From Acanthopleura granulata (lineage: Eukaryota; Mollusca; Polyplacophora; Chitonida; Chitonidae), in NCBI GenBank assembly GCA_016165875.1, contig JABBOT010000011.1, positions 12,153,766 through 12,217,765 on the forward strand: 64,000 nucleotides of DNA, given 5' to 3'. Numbering within the stretch: the first letter of the stretch is position 1; every line of letters begins with the position of its first letter. Both the position numbers and the translations under genes were made by a program. The notes beneath the pieces are model-generated. The model was not told the DNA's origin. It did not search any database and saw only the letters and a list, made by a program, of their open reading frames with translations. Of the stretch, positions 12,801 through 22,636 are shown in pieces.

Positions 12801-15800
12801 TAAAGGTGGAAAACACTGTTATGAGCACACAGGTACTGAAAAGTGTGATGGACTCATGGAAATAAGAAAAGTATATAACGCTTTGGCCTGTTTTGTTAAG
12901 TAGTCAGACTTGGAAGGAGTTTTACGAGTTCTACATTCAAGAGACATCTTGACTCTATTGGTTGTGAATATATGAAAAAAAAAGCCTGCATTTGACAGCG
13001 CTTTACCTGTAGCCTCTTAAGTTGAGCACTCAGCAAGGCATGGGTGGTGTTCTTCTGTTCCAGTTCCTCTGTAAGCTCGTTGATTTTCATCTCCAGTTGG
13101 ATTTTTTCGTCATTGGACTTCTCTCCCTGCATACGGTTGATCCGACGCTCAAGTTGTTGAATGGTGAAGTCCTGATTGTTAAAAGGTGAAAAAACGGAAT
13201 GACATAGAAGTATAATAAACATGTACACACACACAACAAAACCATTTCAGTCCAGAGTGGGACTTGACCTTATGGTGTTTACGTACAACCAGTTGACAGC
13301 ACACCCAAACAACAGTCAAGGGCAGCCTGCCAATACAGAACTTTGCAGATAGAGCATTACAGCATCACAGTGACATCCCTTTACTGTGTGACATCGACAT
13401 TTTAAGGCTTAGCAAGACCAATTTTAACATGGGGTGGTATATATAGTATAGACAACTAATGGGAGACTCTGGCCGGCTACACAAAAGGGTGCAAATCGCA
13501 GAGAAACACATTGTTTTCTTCTGTGACGCAGCAGTGTTTTTGTGCTACCTAAGGGCTTTCTGAGCGCACAAGCATCCAGAAACGTGACGTAATCGTGGAA
13601 AGAACCAAAAGAGGACACAGCTTTGGACCCTTTGTTCAAGACAGGCAGCAGTTTTACAACTTTCCAGAGATTAACCTCCTGTATGATGTTCATGGGTGGC
13701 TTTGGGTTCCCGATATGGAAATAACAATAATATTCTGCCAGTATTTTGGCAAGGTAAGCAAATTAGCCTTATCAGGTCATAAAGCAGTGATGTCGTTTTG
13801 CACTAAGATGTCACTTTGTTGGCTTAAACACATAACTCACAAACTAAGTATTAAGCCAACATGTAATTACAGCCGATATTACCAATAATAATTATTTCTG
13901 ACATTTATTAGGCATTGAAACAATTTTGTTTCTACTATCCCTCATCCACAACTTTATCTTCATAACTGAGTTAAACTATGACCTTTACAGGTTGGAAACT
14001 CCCACTCTGTTATGCAATTTAAACAATTTAAATACGAAGAATAGAAGCAAATCGCCCCTCCTCCAGCACGGCAGAAACGTGTCCGGTGGAAATCTGCACA
14101 TGTTCAGAGAGAGCTGAAACGATTTCGTAGGACAGCCCTCTTGACTTCCACTGACCTGATTATAGATGATCTCCTGCTGTTTTAGAGAATTCGTGTCCAT
14201 CTTGTTGATTTTGCTGTTCAGGTTTCGAATGGCTGCAGAGCTTCCCTGAAATTTGAGAAAAAAAAAAAATATATAGTTATTCTACCCGAAGATAAAACAG
14301 CAGAATATGCCTCCCAAACAGAAGAAGATATTCGACATGGTTCAATAGGGGAGTTCAAAGGTAAAAAGAGTTCAACTGTGTCATGTGACTTGTCAAAAAT
14401 GCCTGGCAATTTTGTTGATTTTAATTTACTGATCACCTGTCTTGCCGTGTTAGGGAGGTACAAATGACCTCTCCTTCCATCAGGAGCCTCTTAAATTAAA
14501 AGACTTCCAGCTCCTCAATTTTCCCTACTGTATGTCTAGTTTAAGTAACTGTTTTTGAAACTTTCCTTAGACGCCCATGTTATAGTAAATGTAGTCAGAA
14601 ATAGTTGCCTAACATTTTTGATTGGTCACATGGTACAGTAGGGCTTTTCTTACCTTTAGCGATAAAAGAGTTGGATCTCGAAACTCCCCTACTATCATAC
14701 TTGTTAGTACAATTATACGGGCACACTGACCTTTAACCTCTAACTACGTGTATTTTTGTGTTATATTCAGAAAGAACTACATGTATATCACAATGCATAT
14801 GAATAATTCACACCAGAATGCTGTCATGTGAAGTTTGAATGCCATAATACTGGATTCTGAATGAATTAATAAAACACACCCCAACATGAGTGAAAAACCC
14901 ATCAATTCATTCATTCTTGCCTTTGCACCATTGTGTGTGATTGATTCACTGACTGAAAACTTTACTTGACAATAATTTAAACTGCTCGTGACCATTAAGC
15001 AGCCTAATCAAGAGTATGCAAAATAACATTTAGTTATTCCTTTTGATGTTAAGCATATGGTCAAGCACCCATCGCTTTCATTAATTTTTTTTTCAATTCT
15101 GCGCTGAGTATTAACAGGTGAATAATAGGACAGTGAATTGCACCTCAAATGAATGACAATTCAAACCTTTCACGACAAGAACAGTAAAACATGTATTTAA
15201 AACCTAAAGTATATGTATGGTATTGATCTCTATGTTTCTGTGTTTAATTTTTTCTTATTACTGTTGTTGAATGCCACCCTCAAGAATTTTCAAGCACATG
15301 TGCAAGTGATTTGCAGTTGCTACCATGTTGGATCCAAAACAAAAGAATGTTACTGTCTCTCCTGAAGTGTACCTTGCACTATGTGCACTGGACCATGACA
15401 TTCTTTTGTTAGCGATCAACCATGACCTTGAGTACAAGTCACCAAGTACCTGAATCTCAGCATCAATGTTTTTCTCCTTCAGTTTCTTCTCGTGAAGCTC
15501 CTGGGACTTTCTGAAGCGGGTGTCGCGCAGGTTCTTCAGCTCTGTATCCAGGGCTTTCTGTCGATTCTCCTCATCTTGCATGATCTCATCCATGCGCGCG
15601 GCACGCTCCTCAGCGCTCAGTGTCGATTCTGTGGCTATCTTCAGTTTCTCCACCAGCGTCTCACGCAGTTCTTGTACTTGTATCAGTCTGCGGGGATAAG
15701 ATCAGAAGCCATCAGGTTAATCCACTGCTACATTCACTGAAACATTCCATTTTACAACTAGCTCATCAAGAAGTTTACAGATAATAAAAAGGTAACAGAT

Positions 15801-18800
15801 AATAAAAAGGCTACAAATATAAAAGGGCCACAGATAATGAAAAGGCTACAGATAATGAAAAGGTTACAGATAATAACAGGGCTACAGATAATGAAAAGGC
15901 TACAAATAATAAAAGGGCTACAGATAATAAAGGGTTGCAGGAAATAAAAGGTCTACAAATAACAAAAGGGTTACAGACAATAAAAGGGCTAAAGATAATA
16001 AAAGGGTTACAGACAATACAAGGGCTACAGATAATAAAGGGTTGCAGATAATAAAAGAGCAACAGACAATAAAAGGGCTACATATAATAAAGGGTTGCAG
16101 ATAATAAAAGAGCAACAGGCAATAAAAGGGCTATAGATAATAAAGGGTGGAAGAAAATATATAAAAGGGCTACAGATAATAAAAGGGTTACAAAAAGGGT
16201 TATAAAAGAGCTACAAACAATAAAAGGTAAGATAAGCTAAGTTTATAGATGGTAAATAATTTTACAGGTTATCAACACATTAAATAGATGATCTAAAAGT
16301 TAACTGACGCCTTAATAACACACAAAAATGATCAATAAGTTTATGCCATGGATGAATCATTTCATCATAAATTTGTCAGTGGAAAATGATCTCACTTACA
16401 CAGAAAAAGCACACTGTTTAACTGACAAAAGTGCACTCACTTGTTATTTTTGTCAACAATGTCCTTCTTGAGCATGTTCACATTTGACCTTGTGACCTCA
16501 AGGTCAGTAGCTGTTCTGTCCACAGTTCTTTTCAGCGCCTCCAACTGTAAACAAAATACATTAATAGTAAGATTTTTTTAATCTATGGTTATAACTGCTT
16601 CCTTTTTAATGAATAATCGTACAAAATGTGCTACAGGATACTCTTCACAATACAGAGGATATTGCACAGTGAAGGTTTAATACCATAAATATTGTTTGAG
16701 TGAGAAGTGGACGTCATTTCCACCTCTCACGGGAACAATATTTATGGTATTCAGCCTTCACTGTGCAATATTCTATTTATTATATACACACTAATAGTAT
16801 CATGATTTTGCGTAGTTTAAAAACTTTTCGGCATTTTTTCCAGCTGTAGCAAATATCAAACTGTGATATTTCACTGCAGTGAAAATTACACTTTTATCAG
16901 TGAAGGAAATGCTGGGAGTTTTCTGATGTATAAATAATAAATCATCCCAATCTTTATAAATGTTATAAATACATATATGTTGTCTTATTTCTCATACAAT
17001 CAGACAGTGACATAAGCAGAGTGTCGACCAGCAGACATGAAATCAAACATACCACTAATTCAAATATACCACTAAACTGCACCTGATGTATCCTTCAAGT
17101 TGTGTACATCCATACCTCATCACTGAACTGGACTCTCTGGGTCTCGGCCTCAGTGTAATCCTGCCTCATTTTGGCAGCCGTCCGTTCTGCCACAGAGATC
17201 TTTTTCTCAAACTCCTGGTTGTTGTCCATCTCGTTCTCATAAAACTGCTGCTTCTCTTTGATAATCTCTTCATGCTTTCTCACCTCGGCCTTCACTCGAG
17301 CCAGTTGCTGCGAGACACAAAAAAACAGTCACAGAGAGAAATTCATCAATTCATTATTTGCCGTTGCTTTTTTGCTAAAGCATGCAATATAGCAAAGTGC
17401 AAAATGAGATGAAGTTTTCCCGTGGATTTCACTCCTGACAACTGATTGTCAAAATGGACGGCTTACGTGTTACCTTTTATCACATTCATTGTGTACGCAT
17501 GACGTACATAAAAATCACATAATTGCCCTAAGTTACATGTATACATAAAGCAGAGACTACATGTAATATGAGACGAATCTTTAAGCTTGAACATCATGGC
17601 CAAATCTCATCTCAAAGAGAATAAACCCTATGGCGTTTGCTCTGTACGTAGACAAAGAACAGCTAACCACTGAAAATACCAGTTTGAAACTGGACTCTCA
17701 AATTGAAAAACAAGAAGAGAAAGTGAAAGTTACTGCAGCCAACAAGTCCATCTCTGTGTCCCTCCTCTGCATCTGCTCAATGGTTTGCTCCCACTGTGAG
17801 ATCAGGTTCTGGCGTTCAATATGAGCCTTCCGGAAATCCTCAGCTGTCTTGTCAAGCTCAATCTGTGTGATAAATACTATCTCATCAACCCAATTTATAT
17901 CACATTTTTCGTTTTTCAACATTAACCATTAAGATTTCTTTATATCACTGTTGTCTTATTATGGCTGTTGTTTAATGTCACACTCAAATGGCAGCAGGAC
18001 ACACTGTGTAACACATGTACCTTTCTTCAAGTGCTTATAAGCAATGTGTTTCAATAGATTTGTTTTTAGTTATGTTCACTGGTCATGCATGTAGGCCAGT
18101 CTACCTTTCCGTCTACACCCTGTATGCCACTATTTTGATTCTTCATGTGAACTGTGGACTCGTAGGCATTAGATCTTAATTAATCTTAATTTAACTGGAG
18201 ACTTTGTCATATTAGCCTACCTGGGCAGTCAGTGTCTCTGTAGTCTCATGGTCCAGGGCTTTACGCTTGCCTTGTACTTCTGCTGTCAGCTTCTCCATCC
18301 TCAATGACAGTTCCTACAGTCACACAAAAAAACAAAAAAATATTCATGTTCATGCTTACATATATCTAATTAGTCATAACAATGTCATCATTTACAACAC
18401 CTATAGTTTGAAATCTCACTTCCTCATGGTTGTGTTTAATACCACTACCACAAAAGACGGATTTGTTATCACCAACAGTTTATTATGCGACAAAAGCCTT
18501 GTTATCAGCCTTGACGAATTTCTTGTGAGTATTCATTTACTGTGAATGGATTTTGCAATCAGCAACGATTTAAGTTTCTATTATCTGTAAAGGTCAACTC
18601 ATTGTCAACAACAGAGATTTACTATCACCGGGGAACTAAGTGTGTCCTGAGAACGTTACCAAAAAACAATGGTTCTGACCTTAATCTTGCCCTCATCATG
18701 CCTGGAGTACTTCTGTAGCGTCATGGAATCCTCGTCTTTCCGTGCCGACTCCTCAAGCCATGCCTCCAGGGCCTGTTGGTCCCAGTTCATCTGAGACTTC

Positions 18801-21103
18801 ATCTCCTCCAGACGTTGGGTTTGACGGAAAATGTTGTTCTGAACACAAAAAAATAAACAGTCAGAAATGCATGGACACAATATGTTTTTATTGGACTTCA
18901 GATTTTATCTTTCTCTCCATGCTGATTTCTTTAAAATCCTCATCAATATGTATTTCATTAGCAAGAATAAAAACAATATTTGCCTACTGGCCGACCCTAT
19001 TTTTTGTGACAGGGTTGTGTTACCTGCAACAAAGAATTTTTGGATGGCCTAATTTCACCTTAAAGCACACTTTGTGATTCCATGCAACCGGCAAAATATT
19101 TTTAAACTTTAAACAGAGATCAATGTGGTATATGTGGATTTAAAAGCCCCTTTAGTCATATGATACAAAAACATTTAATGCATCTACCCATTGCAAGTCG
19201 AATTTCCTTCTTTTATATCTCCTATGATAGAAGAAAGGTGATGTCCTTTTCACCAGTGCTTCATATTCAACCATATATCCCATCTGATTGGGTTCACCAT
19301 CAGGAGTAGAGGAAATCAGGTATGCCCAGCAAAAACCATTCCAAATGTAAATATATCTATCATATCAACCTCTCCAGATAATGCTTTAGCTCAGACAAAA
19401 CCTGACTTGACTTACATGTACCTGTCCATTTCATTAACTGTGTGCAAGTGTTAGGATGACAGTTCCAATCAGATCTTACCTCAAAGACATTTCTCTTTTC
19501 CTTCAACTCTTCTTGCTCCTTTTGAAGTCGCAGTATTTCCTGTTTCAAGCGGCCTTCCTCACGCTCAGCTATCTTGGAGAAGTGACTTTCTGTTTCTATC
19601 TCCTTCTGCCTAGCATTGACCAGACCCTGGCAATATTTCATTTACATGTCAAAACAAATTATCATACAGGCCTATTACATATGTATAGATATATGTGTTA
19701 CTGGTCCAATATAACTGGGAAGTAATCTACATAATGGTAAATCTTTACAGTTTATATTAACTATTCTCACAATTTATTCAATGTGTATATCTTGAGAACA
19801 CTTCAAGTAAAATTATACAAAAGAAGCACTTCATGCTTGCACCACTGTGTCACTGATGAGTATTCCAGGGGAATATAACTACTATGATTACTATATTAAA
19901 GTCCTTAAATGAACAACATTATCCACATCATTACAAACACACAACCATGATATTTCACTGTTGTGATTTCTTCAATTATGAAAATTTAGTGATTAGAGCT
20001 TTCTCCAACCTGTGTGTGCTGTAGTTCCTGTCTCACATTCTTCAGGTGCTCGGCCATGGCTGTGATTCGATCAGTGGTGACCTCCAGGTCATTGATATGC
20101 TTGACCACTGTCCGCTGTTTCTGGGTGACCTGCAAACATCAAACATTTCACAGACTACTATGAATACATATACTAATTTCAACAAACTATGTAGATGCGT
20201 TAAAACTGTTTCATAATGTGCTTGATGCTACAGGGCTCACAGTATCGGTCTTTCATTGCACTGAATGCAGGCAACATACATTTCAGCAGTTACAGTTTCG
20301 ATTCGCCTTTCATCGTGGCAGAATTTGGAACTCACTTCCACAACAGAAATGTCCAGCTTGATTGCAGGATTAATAATAGAATGACACAGAGTAAATATGT
20401 TAATATATTCACAAGAACAACTAAGGAGATGTTGAATGCATCACATTTTCGATAGTGTATTACTATTTGTCTGCACATGCCACACATAAGAAAAGGTGTG
20501 TTTTCCATGTTTATTCCATTTGCAATGTTAAACTGCCACACAGCTGGTGGGTCTAAGTCATAAAATGTGACACTGCCGTGTATGTTGTGCACGACAAATA
20601 ACCAGTGACTCGATCTCAAATTTTACAACAGATATCAGACATGAGGCATATATTCAGAGTCAGATATGGCTGCACATGTGCTATATGAATGATATCTGTC
20701 AGACTGTCAGTTGCTTTGTTCTCGTCAGTTGCTTTGTCCTCGTCAGTAAAACCGACATTACACATTACAGCAATTACATCAACAATCTAAAGAGCCGACT
20801 TTTCAGAACAGATCAGTTTCTTATTTTTGCATTGCCCTGACGTCAAATTTTGAAACGTGAATAAAACATCTCTTTTTTTATTCGTTAATTCACTGTCTAA
20901 AAGTCATGTCATTTTATGTGAATTCCAGGATTTGTGAAGCTTTGCTCAGCGTGTAATGTTGTTGTTGTTGCATATTCATAGATACATACCTCATCTTCCA
21001 AATGTTTATTTTCCTTGTTTGCCACGGGCATGCTAAACCCTTCATCCCATCCCAATTCACTTAGGATACTCAGGGTACCCGCGTTACTCCCTCTGTTGCT
21101 CAT
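3728..21103 (-). CDS. CCDC39: Coiled-coil domain-containing protein 39, complete gene of 22 coding exons
   Basis: CCDC39 (FAP59 in Chlamydomonas) works with CCDC40 as the 96-nm ruler along axonemal doublet microtubules. It sets the positions of inner dynein arms, the nexin-dynein regulatory complex and radial spokes in motile cilia. I traced 22 exons by reading GT...AG borders on the minus strand. All phases agree and give one 2,841-nt frame: 946 residues plus TAA, against about 941 in human. The product is almost entirely Glu/Lys/Gln/Arg-rich coiled coil, with a Ser/Arg-rich tail from about residue 880. Family hallmarks seen include PVANKEN near residue 30, [16 protein letters not shown] near 143-158, PPEGEEEK near 660, [13 protein letters not shown] at 675-687 and [12 protein letters not shown] at 752-763. 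The start was chosen by alignment to the family N-terminus; an in-frame ATG at 21290-21292 is discounted. No inactivating change was seen. The UTR limits are not determined. Confidence 0.97.
5117..5258 (-). CDS. CCDC39: CCDC39 exon 21, Ser/Arg-rich tail
   Basis: Residues 871-917 plus one base. Low-complexity tail such as [19 protein letters not shown] followed by IDIGAEL. Vertebrate CCDC39 also ends in a Ser-rich region after the LP(A/T) stretch. The acceptor is CTCCAG and the donor GTAAGA. Confidence 0.9.
5670..5786 (-). CDS. CCDC39: CCDC39 exon 20
   Basis: Residues 832-870, phase 0 to 0. Reads [20 protein letters not shown] and then [18 protein letters not shown], aligned with human IKLREMKQFHKVIDEMLVDI and LQTYFQQ. 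The acceptor is CTGCAG and the donor GTCAGT. This is the end of the coiled coil. Confidence 0.94.
6021..6152 (-). CDS. CCDC39: CCDC39 exon 19
   Basis: Residues 788-831, phase 0 to 0. Contains [20 protein letters not shown], aligned with human LSKETEEQKPKLERVTKQCA, and KSKDET. The acceptor tract abuts a 19-bp tandem array. The donor is GTACAA. Confidence 0.95.
6163..6365 (+). repeat. 19-bp minisatellite in CCDC39 intron 18
   Basis: The unit AACAACATGTGAGACATGA repeats with a 19-bp period; 'catgtg' or 'cacgtg' recurs at 6166, 6185, 6204, 6223, 6242, 6261, 6280 and 6299, with decayed copies beyond. The array starts about 11 bp from the exon 19 acceptor, so the repeat contributes to the upstream splice context. 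Confidence 0.9.
7158..7229 (-). CDS. CCDC39: CCDC39 exon 18, smallest exon
   Basis: Residues 764-787, 72 nt, phase 0 to 0. Reads [20 protein letters not shown] and EEKK, aligned with human QSMENTLDVIEHLANNVKEKL. The acceptor is TTTTCAG and the donor GTGAGA. Confidence 0.92.
7851..7949. repeat. 14-bp perfect inverted repeat in intron 17
   Basis: CCGTACAGCTGTAA (7851-7864) is mirrored exactly by TTACAGCTGTACGG (7936-7949), which could form a hairpin with a loop of about 71 nt. It may be the remnant of a small fold-back transposon. Confidence 0.45.
8362..8468 (-). CDS. CCDC39: CCDC39 exon 17
   Basis: Residues 728-763. Contains [20 protein letters not shown] and RELQEDLQ, a family signature. 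The acceptor TATCAG is followed after about 12 bp (upstream in the intron) by a minisatellite. The donor is GTCAGC. Confidence 0.96.
8479..9045 (+). repeat. 43-bp minisatellite in CCDC39 intron 16
   Basis: About 13 copies of a 43-bp unit built around GATGTGTGTTAACATGAAGG and GAGAACATTCCATGGTTA. 'GTGTTAAC' recurs at 8511, 8554 and 8597, exactly 43 bp apart. The array begins about 12 bp from the exon 17 acceptor. Confidence 0.92.
9757..9916 (-). CDS. CCDC39: CCDC39 exon 16
   Basis: Residues 675-727 plus one base of codon 728. Begins [19 protein letters not shown], with [10 protein letters not shown] further on; both are shared with vertebrate CCDC39. The acceptor is GCGTCAG and the donor GTGAGT. 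Confidence 0.96.
10523..10598 (-). CDS. CCDC39: CCDC39 exon 15, small exon
   Basis: Residues 649-674. A 76-nt exon reading [20 protein letters not shown] and then YYVIK, almost the same as human [20 protein letters not shown]. The acceptor is TTCAAG and the donor GTAAAG. It completes the split Arg codon from exon 14. Confidence 0.96.
10859..10998 (-). CDS. CCDC39: CCDC39 exon 14
   Basis: Residues 603-648 plus two bases of the Arg-649 codon. Contains [20 protein letters not shown] and [14 protein letters not shown], matching human RERLSKIEKLKNR. The acceptor is TACCAG and the donor GTACGT, which splits the codon CG|A. Confidence 0.95.
11364..11480 (-). CDS. CCDC39: CCDC39 exon 13
   Basis: Residues 564-602, phase 0 to 0. 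Reads [20 protein letters not shown] and [16 protein letters not shown], close to human [20 protein letters not shown]. The acceptor is TTGTCAG and the donor GTTAGT. Confidence 0.96.
11910..12047 (-). CDS. CCDC39: CCDC39 exon 12
   Basis: Residues 518-563, phase 0 to 0. Contains [20 protein letters not shown], aligned with human LMTKINELNLFIDRSEKELD. The acceptor is TTTTCAG and the donor GTGGGT. Confidence 0.95.
12301..12606 (+). repeat. ~25-bp minisatellite in CCDC39 intron 11
   Basis: About a dozen imperfect copies of GCCCATAAACCAGTGCCTTA plus a short variable end. The array lies about 255 bp upstream (in gene sense) of exon 12. The open frame on its minus strand is a by-product of the repeat. 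Confidence 0.88.
13007..13171 (-). CDS. CCDC39: CCDC39 exon 11
   Basis: Residues 463-517, phase 0 to 0. Begins [17 protein letters not shown], matching human DFHIQQVERRMSRLKGE directly after the exon 10 motif. The acceptor is CAATCAG and the donor GTAAAG. Confidence 0.96.
14156..14245 (-). CDS. CCDC39: CCDC39 exon 10
   Basis: Residues 433-462, phase 0 to 0. Contains [10 protein letters not shown], matching human LKQQEIMYSQ. The acceptor is ATTTCAG and the donor GTCAGT. Confidence 0.95.
15450..15687 (-). CDS. CCDC39: CCDC39 exon 9, largest exon
   Basis: Residues 353-432, phase 2 entry and phase 0 exit. Continuous coiled coil with [20 protein letters not shown] and [20 protein letters not shown], corresponding to human SVEEKATNLEDMLKEEEK. 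The acceptor is CCCGCAG and the donor GTACTT. Confidence 0.95.
15774..16230 (+). repeat. 17-18-bp minisatellite in CCDC39 intron 8
   Basis: About 25 copies of GGGCTACAGATAATAAAA with variants. It starts about 90 bp from the exon 9 acceptor. Leu/Val-rich open frames on the minus strand here are repeat artefacts. A short relative of the array lies at 22,637-22,811. Confidence 0.92.
16441..16544 (-). CDS. CCDC39: CCDC39 exon 8
   Basis: Residues 319-352 plus two bases of codon 353. Reads [20 protein letters not shown], aligned with human LKATVNRTSSDLEALRKN. The acceptor is TTTACAG and the donor GTGAGT. The phase-2 exit is completed by the first base of exon 9. Confidence 0.92.
16659..16771. repeat. 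Long imperfect palindrome in intron 7
   Basis: Arms of about 52 nt (16659-16710 and 16719-16771) are nearly complementary around an 8-nt centre, 'acgtcatt'. The order is ATATTGCACAGTGAAGG ... CCATAAATATTG ... and its reverse. It looks like a small fold-back MITE and would form a stable hairpin in the pre-mRNA. Confidence 0.75.
17116..17307 (-). CDS. CCDC39: CCDC39 exon 7
   Basis: Residues 255-318, phase 0 to 0. Starts [14 protein letters not shown] and contains [14 protein letters not shown], matching human NNTEFEKRISVADR. The acceptor is CTCGCAG and the donor GTATGG. Confidence 0.95.
17734..17862 (-). CDS. CCDC39: CCDC39 exon 6
   Basis: Residues 212-254, phase 0 to 0. Includes [20 protein letters not shown] and [13 protein letters not shown], nearly identical to human. 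Two donor positions were possible. GTAACT after GCA was chosen because it restores exact spacing to the next exon (RD..EMDLLAA then QLARV, against human RDGDIDNCALELARI). Confidence 0.95.
18221..18313 (-). CDS. CCDC39: CCDC39 exon 5
   Basis: Residues 181-211, phase 0 to 0. Reads [20 protein letters not shown] and then [11 protein letters not shown], matching human LTLECNQKRKILDNELTETI. The acceptor is CTGTAG and the donor GTAGGC. Found by splice-site reading between exons 4 and 6. Confidence 0.93.
18680..18838 (-). CDS. CCDC39: CCDC39 exon 4, most conserved block
   Basis: Residues 128-180, phase 0 to 0. Carries [16 protein letters not shown], identical to the vertebrate family signature, followed by [17 protein letters not shown]. 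The acceptor is TGTTCAG and the donor GTCAGA. This exon alone identifies the family. Confidence 0.97.
19480..19626 (-). CDS. CCDC39: CCDC39 exon 3
   Basis: Residues 79-127, phase 0 to 0. Contains [20 protein letters not shown], aligned with the human segment having ESEEHFKAIAQRELGR. The acceptor is TTGCCAG and the donor GTAAGA. Confidence 0.94.
20010..20129 (-). CDS. CCDC39: CCDC39 exon 2
   Basis: Residues 39-78, phase 0 to 0. Coiled-coil segment beginning [16 protein letters not shown] and ending RQELQHTQ, matching the human segment around VKQELSITQ. The acceptor is TTTGCAG and the donor GTTGGA. It was too short to show as an open frame starting with ATG and was found by splice-site reading. 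Confidence 0.92.
20990..21103 (-). CDS. CCDC39: CCDC39 exon 1
   Basis: Residues 1-38, phase 0 exit. The start codon at 21101-21103 has A at position -3. The stretch [20 protein letters not shown] matches the conserved N-terminus of vertebrate CCDC39. The donor is GTATGT. The frame stays open upstream to an ATG at 21290-21292, but that 63-residue extension has no family resemblance and would span the X-box. Confidence 0.95.
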
Positions 21104-21196
21104 TTTGGACGATTCTGTCTGTAATGTCACGAAGCTTACTGTCTTTCGCCGTCTGCTACTTTCCCAAATAATTCGCCGTGGCTGCTGATTGTTTTG

Positions 21197-21210
21197 ATTG
21201 CTGTGGCGAC
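21197..21210 (-). promoter_or_regulatory. RFX X-box upstream of CCDC39
   Basis: On the gene strand this reads GTCGCC-AC-AGCAAT, matching 11 of 12 defined positions of the X-box consensus GTNRCC-N(0-3)-RGYAAC. It lies 94 bp upstream of the chosen ATG, the usual distance for ciliary genes controlled by RFX factors. The site and spacing are observed; function is inferred. Confidence 0.7.
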
Positions 21211-21429
21211 GCAGAGCCCGGATGTTGTTTGCCGACAAGAGGAGGTAACTCTTACAGACTTCAACAAAAGAATTGAGATATGCCTGGAACATCGACTTTA
21301 ACTCGAATGATAAATTTAAAGGTCATCATTTGTTTTTATTTCTTTTACTATGGTACTCGCTTGAGGAAAATGATGATAAAGCTGTGTTGACCTTCCCAGC
21401 ACTCCTTTTCTTGTAACGTAGTGACAGTC

Positions 21430-21466
21430 TTACGTCAATTTTGTTTTGTGGAGTTCGGTGACGTAA
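21430..21466. promoter_or_regulatory. Inverted pair of CRE-like sites
   Basis: TTACGTCA (21430-21437) and its exact reverse complement TGACGTAA (21459-21466) face each other 21 bp apart, about 330-360 bp upstream of the CCDC39 start codon. Both match the CREB/ATF half-palindrome class. They may belong to the distal promoter, or be chance. Confidence 0.3.
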
Positions 21467-21480
21467 TATAATTTGTTGAA

Positions 21481-22390
21481 CACATTTCAGCACCCCAAAC
21501 AGACATAAAGCATATGAAATGTTTGAAGTCTAATTAGTGGCTAATATACCGGGTATATGTGCAAACCAAAAAAACTAGGTGATAGTACTGGATGAACTGA
21601 AATTATAAGTATGACTTACTTTAAGTCATTTTTTTTTTTATGCCTAATACTTATGTGTAACTTTAGGCCTCCCAGAGGGTAATGTAGCTCAATTTATAAA
21701 ATTAAAGAACGCGAAGGCACACAAAACAATCACACTGTGTTTTGTGATAATTTCTGTTAACGTACATGTGTCAGTATCGTAATTTCGCGAAGATCAGAGG
21801 TTTATACAAGGCAATTTCCTTCACCCAATACAACTGACCTTCATCGTATAAATTAAAAAGAAAAAAGAAACATCAAACCAAATCAAATCAGACCAATTAA
21901 TCATTTGAAAATTCATGTCGGCAAACTTTAGTCGTTTCGATGAAATAGTACTCTTATACCCAGGCACGGGAGCGATCAAGGTTTTTGACAGCAGTCGAGT
22001 ATCGGAACCCTCAAGGCCCGGGATGTTCTTAAAAAAAGCCTTAGTAATGTAACTTATATATATTAAATATATGCGCACATTATATGTATGTTTACATAAA
22101 GCTTTCACGATAGAGTTTACCCCGAGTTAATGTGATTGCCGTAAGTAAGCTGATTACGGCATTATGTACAACAAAATCAACCAATCAATCGATCACTTGT
22201 TTGATTGGCATGTAGAAGTTGGGATGGAAGTGCACTGGACAAGCCCTTCTAATGGATATACAACTTTTGGGTTTATTAACACATGTAGTTACTAACATCG
22301 CTATCAAGTTAATGCCATCAGAGCATTAATGCTCATAAATATAACAACGAGAGAGATACAAGTGTTAAAATGTAGAACAAAGATATATTC
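21481..22390. other. No gene recognised upstream of CCDC39
   Basis: AT-rich sequence without a coding frame or recognisable repeat. No divergent gene on the plus strand was identified near the CCDC39 promoter. Confidence 0.4.
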
Positions 22391-22632
22391 TATTTATTTA
22401 TTTGATTGGTGTTTTACGCCGTACTCAAGCATATTTCACTTATACGACGGCGGCCAGCATTATGGTGGGAGGAAACCGGACGGAGCCTGGGGGAAACCCC
22501 CGACCATCCCACGTACGGCCAGAGAGGAAGTCAGCATGAGCTGGACTTGAACTCACAGCGACCGCATTGGTGGGAGGCTTCGGGTTATTGTGCTGCGATA
22601 GCGCGCTCACCGACTGAGCCACGGAGGTCCCC
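22391..22632 (-). mobile_element. tRNA-headed SINE, near full length
   Basis: The minus strand runs from a tRNA-like head with A-box TGGCTCAGTCGG and B-box CTGTGAGTTCAAGTCC, through a conserved middle (GGTTTCCTCCCACCATAATG), to the 3' part CGTATAAGTGAAATATGCTT, ACGGCGTAAAACACCAATCA and a short AAATA tail. The same consensus recurs at least ten times in this window. It belongs to a SINE type common in molluscs. Confidence 0.85.
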
Positions 22633-22636
22633 TAAA

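Noticed and set aside
15811..16115. Two Leu/Val-rich frames that look like membrane proteins
   Set aside because: They are translations of the intron 8 minisatellite on the minus strand.
21104..21292. N-terminal extension of CCDC39 from an upstream in-frame ATG
   Set aside because: It has no resemblance to the family, it would make the X-box coding, and the downstream ATG matches the known N-terminus.
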